A stretch of DNA of 64,000 bases from Brachyhypopomus gauderio (taxonomy: Eukaryota > Chordata > Actinopteri > Gymnotiformes > Hypopomidae): positions 11,838,183-11,902,182 of the forward strand of contig NC_135220.1 of assembly GCF_052324685.1 (NCBI RefSeq). Direction: 5' to 3'. The translations under genes and the position numbers were made by a program. Under the pieces are notes generated by a model. The model saw only the letters and a list, made by a program, of their open reading frames with translations, was not told the DNA's origin and searched no databases. Shown here in pieces: positions 58,168 to 64,000 of this stretch (position 1 is the stretch's first letter; each line of letters starts with the position of its first letter).

Positions 58168-59426
58168 ATGGATGATGCTGTTCAGGTTGGCGGCTTTCTT
58201 CCTGCGCAGGCTGCTATCTTTTGGGTTTCGGGCTGTAGACACAGGGACCGGGGCAGTCAAAGCCGAGGACTCTGGAAACATCATCATGGCGTCTGCGGCA
58301 GTGCCCATGTGACTGCTTGTGCCTGGCTCGACATCCCCATGCTCGTCATCCTGGTGGGGGCGGGGCCTGTCAGTGAGGCCGCCGCCCTCCTCCGGGCCGG
58401 GCGCTCTGCTCGTGTGGCTCTCGGCTGTGCTGTCCGACTCAGTGCCATCACAGCTGCTCTCCGCCTCCACGCCCTTCCCTTCGGCCACGCCCTTTGCCCC
58501 GCCCTCTCCTGCGGCCGCCTGGATCTCCTCTATGAAAAGTTCTCGCCGAATCCGAGACCTGGAGTGGACACAGACACAAAACAGATACTCACAACCCGTA
58601 TTCCATCTCTAACAGGAAGTGGTGGGTTCATTCTGCATTTCTGCAATCATGACATTTCAGCAAACACACAAGGAGCCGTTATTGTATCAGAACATTTTTA
58701 GCCGTACAAGATATGTGCGGACACATATCTCGGTACACGCTCCACAAAGGTGAGCGTATTACGGTATTATGAAAGTGCAGCTTTATTAGACTGTATACTG
58801 ATACGTAGTAGTAATAACTCAGACTGTCATGTGACTCGCCTGCGGGAAATACACTGCAATCTTTCCCCAACATCACAAAACTTGAAGTGCTAGGTGAAAT
58901 GGTACGATGAAGTAGTCACAAAATGAACCAATCACGTAACCCCACATGTGCTCGCTGCAACAGTGGCAGCCAACCACGACAGAGAAACCGAAAGCTCCCT
59001 CAGTGTTAGCATCTAGCATTTGGGCAATTCTAAAAATAAATATCCATTATGTTCAACAACTACAGTTACAAATCTACAATCAGCAAAAAACTCAAATAAA
59101 ACAAAAAATGAGCACAAAACGGCGGTCCTGGTACCTGTAGTTGTGGAACCAGTTGATGACGGTGCTGGTTTTGAGGTTGAGCTGACCGGCCAGCTCCTCG
59201 ATGGTCTTGGGGGAGGGGTAGGGCTTCTGCTGGTAGGCGCGCTTCAGGGCCTCCTTCTCCTCCGGAGCCAGCACCACCCGCGGCTTCTTCAGCTGGGCCT
59301 GAGGTTCCCGGGCCATCGACTGGGGGCTACCAGCATCACTGCCCTCACCGCCACACACACCGCCCTCAAACACACTGCTCTCACTCACCGAACTGTGTCG
59401 CCTCTTCACACACACTGAAGGAGACG

Positions 59427-59503
<77 letters not shown>

Positions 59504-61549
59504 CATTGTGAACGCACAGCAATATTTTATATGTTACAGATTTGTGAAGGTACCCTAATTCTAATGATATGATATAATTTATTTGCAAGAGTGTCTTTAA
59601 TTTTAAGTGTATGTTGTGATGCAATCACAGAGATAGGACCACACATGGAACTAGAGAGAAGAATGGCTTTATCAGAAACACTATGTAAAGAGATTAAACC
59701 ACCAATAGGGGGCAGTATTTGAACATAAATCACACCTGACAAAGAATTAAAATCTTTGTCAAGAAGTTAAATTTCCTAAAATGATTTTTCAAGTAACTTT
59801 TTACTTGAAAGGGAGAATTCCTGTTATCACTTAAAACAACATGATGAACATTTTTGGACAAAATGGCTGTGGAAGAGGTTAATTTCTTATTTCCTTGGGG
59901 GCTGTTAAGAGATGAACCAGCTGTGGCTGTAGCAGTGATGATGCTCATTTGGCTGAGAGCTGAGACTCTCAGAAGGGCCAGACTGCCCCGTCATTCCCCT
60001 CTAGCGGAGGTCAAACTAGTCGTTTTTCCCTAGTTTTTAACGAGAAAAACACAACACGAAAGAGACAGGAAGACGAAGGAGACGTGTGGTTCGCACACAG
60101 CACAAACTGCTACACATCGCCCTACAATGTTCTCATTTCCACACACACACACACACACACACAACACAGATATGCACACACTTACAAAAACACACCCTGC
60201 TGTAAATATTCAAGTGTGTGAACCAAGGAATGTGGTTTGGAGTGCTAAACCAAATGAAAGAAACAATCCCAACACACACTCCACACACTGTGGCTGGCGG
60301 AACCAGAATAAGTCTGCGTTTATATTTGTAGTTCGGTTCTCCTGGTGCGGGTCGAAGATGATGATATACTGCTGCTTCTCAGCCTGGTTCACTTAGTATT
60401 CACACTGACGTATTTACCACTGAGCCAAACATCATATGGATAAGTCATGTCCTGATTTTATAATGTTGTCATATTTTGTGACAATGTGACTATGCCAGCT
60501 GTGCTAGAACAAGTGTGCGTGGGGGCGGAGCTAAATGTGCGTGGGGGCGGAGCTAAATGTGCGTGGGGGCGGAGCTAAATGTGCGTGGGGGCTGAGCTGG
60601 GTGATGTTTTTACTGGCTGAAAACTCAGGAAGAGCTGGTAGAATGCGTCAAGGAGGAAGAACATTTAAATCTGTTTGTTTTCAGTGTAATGAGGAGTCTG
60701 ACCTCCTCACTACTCCACACTCATTAAGGAGGAGTCTGACCTCTCTACTCCTCACTCGTTAAGGAGGAGTCTGATCTCACTACTCCTCACTCATTAAGGA
60801 GGAGTCTGACCTTTCAACTCCTCACTCGTTAAGAAGAAGTCTGACCTCACTACTCCTCACTCGTTAAGGAGGAGTTTGACCTCACCACTCCTCACTCATT
60901 AAGAAGTCTGACCTCACTACTCCTCACTCGTTAAGGAGGAGTCTGACCTCACTACTCCTCACTCATTAAGGAGGAGTCTGACCTTTCAACTCCTCACTCG
61001 TTAAGAAGAAGTCTGACCTCACTACTCCTCACTCGTTAAGGAGGAGTTTGACCTCACTACTCCTCACTCATTAAGAAGTCTGACCTCACTACTCCTCACT
61101 CGTTAAGGAGGAGTCTGACCTCACTACTCCTCACTCGTTAAGGAGGAGTTTGACCTCACTACTCCTCATTCGTTAAGAAGTCTGACCTCACTACTCCTCT
61201 CTCGTTAAGGAGGAGTCTGACCTCACTACTCCACACTCGTTAAGGGGGAATCTGACCTCACTACTCCTCACTCGTTAAGGAGGAGTCTGACCTCACTACT
61301 CCTCACTCGTTAAGGAGGAGTCTGACCTCACTACTGCTCCTCACATTATTTTCACCTGCTTGAACAGTCCAACTAAAAGAGCAATCACACCAGATTTTTA
61401 ATCACACCAGATTTTTAATCACATCAGGGTTTTAATCACAGGGCTGGTTTTAAATGAACAAAATCAGGTCTGAAAATGCCCTAAGAAACAACAAACTAAA
61501 TGAACGTAACACACATTCCACTCACCCACTCACACTCACACACGCACGC

Positions 61550-61630
<81 letters not shown>

Positions 61631-61893
61631 CCTTTCTTCTCTAGCCGTTTCATCTCCGTCAGCTTGTCAACGCTGTGTGGGTCATTCAGCCACAGCTGCA
61701 TGCGGACGAATGGTTCCCTCCCCTTCACGCTCAGCTTGTGCCAGGGCTTGGGCCGGGCCAGCAGGTCCGACACAGAACCCTGCGTCAGGCCCAGAACACT
61801 CTCCCCGAACAGACGCTGACCTGTGCCACGCGCACACACACACAACACACATGCAGGAGACATAAACAGTGCAATCAGAATATATTCACATAC

Positions 61894-61956
<63 letters not shown>

Positions 61957-64000
61957 GTAAACACTTCAACCTATAAAGTCAGCTGTCAGCATGTAAACCA
62001 GAGGTGCAGTCTAGTCCTGGAGACCTGCCCGTTATATAACTACAGCACAGGAACCAATGCTCTAACCGCACCACGGTTACAACTACACTCTGCAGGCTGG
62101 TAGATCACCAGGACTCTGGGACCCCTGGTTAAAACCTACATCAGTGTAAGGTCCGCACACACAGAGGCATCCCATGGTGCACTGCAGGTGTGTAATACTG
62201 AAGCCTCTGAAGTGTTCCTCCACTAAAGCCTTTCTGCTCATAAAGAGGCTCACAGCCCAAGAACTGCACTTCCTCTGATTAATTAGCCGTAATGAGACGT
62301 GTTGTTCATCCCGGCTGTAGAGTTTAATCTGCAAGCCACACAAATGAGATCTATATTCTCAGCACAAATAGAGCAGCTCAGATGTGAGAGCGGAGAGATG
62401 GAGCATTGGTGGACTTATACAAGCGCGTCACAGCCGAGGGACCTCAGGCATATTTATACAGGGGGAAATGGCTCGATATCTGGGGTCTTTACGGAGTTCG
62501 GAGAAGGCACCTACAAAGCCTCCCATCACCACTGCCACAGGTAGCCCCGCCCATTGCCCCGCCCATCACAACACCTCTCCAAAGGTAGCCCCGCCCATCA
62601 TCACTGCCTCCCTGCGTCTCTACCCAGGTGGTACTGCCCTCAGTCACTCTCCCTTTAACAGCACTTTACCCAGTCTGACTTCTCCACTGAACCCCCCACA
62701 CACACACGCACATAAATCATGCGTCTCCCAGGAGAGCTTTACGCCAACAATACGGAGAAATATAGGACTCCACCTGGAGCATGCACAGTATGGCACAGAA
62801 CAAAAGATTTTTAAAAAGTTGCAGAAAGAATGCTGAGTTGTTTTCAGGTGAACTGTGTTGAACCCTAGAACGTGTTGACCTGTATTGAGCTGTCATGAGC
62901 TGCATTTTGTAGTGTGTTCAGCAGCAAACTGTGTTGAGCCGTGTCGAAGAGCGCGCCATGTAGTGTGTTGAGGTATATATTCAGCTCAGCTGTGTGTGCT
63001 GAGGTGTACGTTGTGTTGAGGTGTAGAGTGTTGAGCTGTGTACTGTGTTAAGGTGGACCCTCCTACAGCTCTTCATTAACGTCCCCTTTATCGGTATTTA
63101 TACTGACGTGGGATGGAAGAATTTTGACGGAAGAATTTTGTGACGCCATTTCAGGTCCTTTTCATCTGATACAGGGAGAAAACGGATGATTACACCAGAC
63201 TGCTTTCTAGGAATGTACTAGTAACTAAATGGCAGAAGATACTTAATCCACTGAGCAAAACAACGTGGGTGTGTTGGTGACGAATGAATCTTCGGTGAAT
63301 AGACAGCTCCCAGACTAAACAAACAAGCTCTGGACAAAGACTAGAAGAAAAAAACAAACCCTGAATGCATTTGTGTGGTTATAATGTGAGTGGGGGAGGG
63401 GCCACTCCCACCCTGACACTCCAACGCTCATTAATTATAGACAGGGACACAGTGACAGTGAGGAGGAAGTGCTATTAAACGCTGAAGGAGAGGTCGCCAT
63501 CTCCTCCAAACGCCCCTACCAGCCTGGGCGGCATTGTGCACGTCCTCTCAATGACACAGCAGTCACCTCAGGGCCCAGTTAAACTCCGCGCTAAAAGTGT
63601 CAGGGAGACTACAGTAGCATGAAATCACAGACAGACGGAACGTTCTGGAGTTTTACATTTACAAGCTGCCGACGGGGGGTGGGAGGGGGTTGTGAGCTTC
63701 GTATCCTGGGCCGGACAGCATATGTGCAGTCGGTCCGTACTGAGCATGTGCAGTCAGAGGCAGAAGTGTAATGCGGACTGGTCAGGGGTCAGCTGCTCAC
63801 CGAGGTTATTATCAGTGAGGACTTCTTTGACCTTCTTGGTGATGGCGTACGTGTCCAACTCGGGAGAGACGGCAACCATCTCCTGGACGCTGAGGCTGGT
63901 GTGTCCCGGGGCAGGGAGGGGGAGGGGCAGGTCGGGCTGGGATTCGGAGGGGTCGCAGGGGTCGTGCACGGCCTGGGCCCCCCCAGGTTTCTCCGGCTGG
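58117..64000 (-). CDS. cux1: Homeobox protein cut-like 1, 3' exons (runs off the window)
   Basis: Exons (minus): beyond 64000-63801, 61820-61632, 59414-59135, 58558-58117; phases agree. The first has [20 protein letters not shown], the start of cut repeat 3. The second completes it ([28 protein letters not shown]). The third has the cut-type homeodomain ([32 protein letters not shown]). The last gives [12 protein letters not shown], a low-complexity acidic region and the conserved tail [17 protein letters not shown] ending in WEF. It is a DNA-binding transcription factor acting mainly as a repressor. CUX1 is preferred over CUX2 by its tail and spacer, but not proven; teleosts can have two cux1 copies. 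Introns are rich in CA repeats and minisatellites. Confidence 0.9.
59431..59501. repeat. (CA)n microsatellite at the cux1 homeodomain exon acceptor
   Basis: The tract starts 17 bp from the acceptor of the 59414 exon; on the transcribed strand it is a GU run directly before the splice site. Confidence 0.95.
60513..60600. repeat. 22-bp GC-rich tandem repeat (4 copies)
   Basis: Units GTGCGTGGGGGCGGAGCTAA; the fourth is degenerate. Each has a GC-box-like GGGGCGG. Confidence 0.9.
60691..61335. repeat. ~35-bp minisatellite in a cux1 intron
   Basis: Some 18 units of CTCACTCGTTAAGGAGGAGT CTGACCTCACTACTC type, with shorter units lacking GGAGG. Confidence 0.92.
61551..61625. repeat. (CA)n microsatellite at the cut-repeat exon donor
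   Basis: The tract ends a few bases from the donor of the 61820-61632 exon. A further CA run lies at 61894-61950 upstream of the acceptor, so the exon is bracketed by CA tracts. Confidence 0.95.

Overview
This is vertebrate nuclear DNA from a teleost fish. It has spliced multi-exon genes with canonical GT/AG junctions, sushi-class chromovirus, Tc1, hAT, CR1/Rex1-like and tRNA-SINE repeats typical of teleosts, and recognisable orthologues of usp42, kctd7, dnajc30 and cux1. The tRNA-headed SINEs suggest an otophysan (catfish, characin or knifefish relative), but the species cannot be named from the window alone. All four host genes have human orthologues on chromosome 7.

Layout. 1-8.9 kb is a 20-bp satellite array holding a young, nearly intact Ty3/gypsy (sushi-type) chromovirus on the minus strand at 1180-6865. 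9.2-19.3 kb holds usp42 on the minus strand. Its 3' half (late catalytic exons plus the long C-terminal exon) is tandemly duplicated, and a third broken fragment lies between the copies. The upstream-most copy (13687-19262) reads open through 13 exons. 19.5-21.3 kb holds hAT-type MITEs. 21.9-25.8 kb is a decayed HECT/G2E3-like gene (plus strand), cut off by a 5'-truncated LINE at 25.8-28.5 kb. 28.7-31.6 kb holds a SINE and a broken integrase-core gene (minus strand) whose last exon carries nested transposons. 31.9-36.1 kb holds a hAT fragment, a solo LTR and a dead Tc1 element.

38.0-44.1 kb is complete kctd7 (minus strand, 4 coding exons, 292 aa). Its 4.7-kb first intron holds an endogenous-retrovirus pol relic and a minisatellite that grew inside that relic. 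44.6-45.9 kb holds microsatellites and a foldback hAT. 46.7-47.4 kb is intronless dnajc30 (plus strand), head-to-head with kctd7. 48.3-52.9 kb is a transposon-rich stretch: a hAT nested in another hAT, a minisatellite with two SINEs, and a palindrome-rich inverted-repeat element. 58.1-64.0 kb is the 3' end of cux1 (minus strand): cut repeat 3, homeodomain and C-terminal tail. Its introns are loaded with tandem repeats, and its last coding unit is triplicated just past the stop codon.

The host genes do not form a pathway: deubiquitinase, BTB adaptor, mitochondrial J-protein, homeodomain factor. The most informative mechanisms are in the retrotransposon: a self-priming signature, in which the predicted RNA 5' end is complementary to its own primer-binding site, and a canonical -1 frameshift signal of the kind retained in the domesticated sushi-derived gene PEG10.
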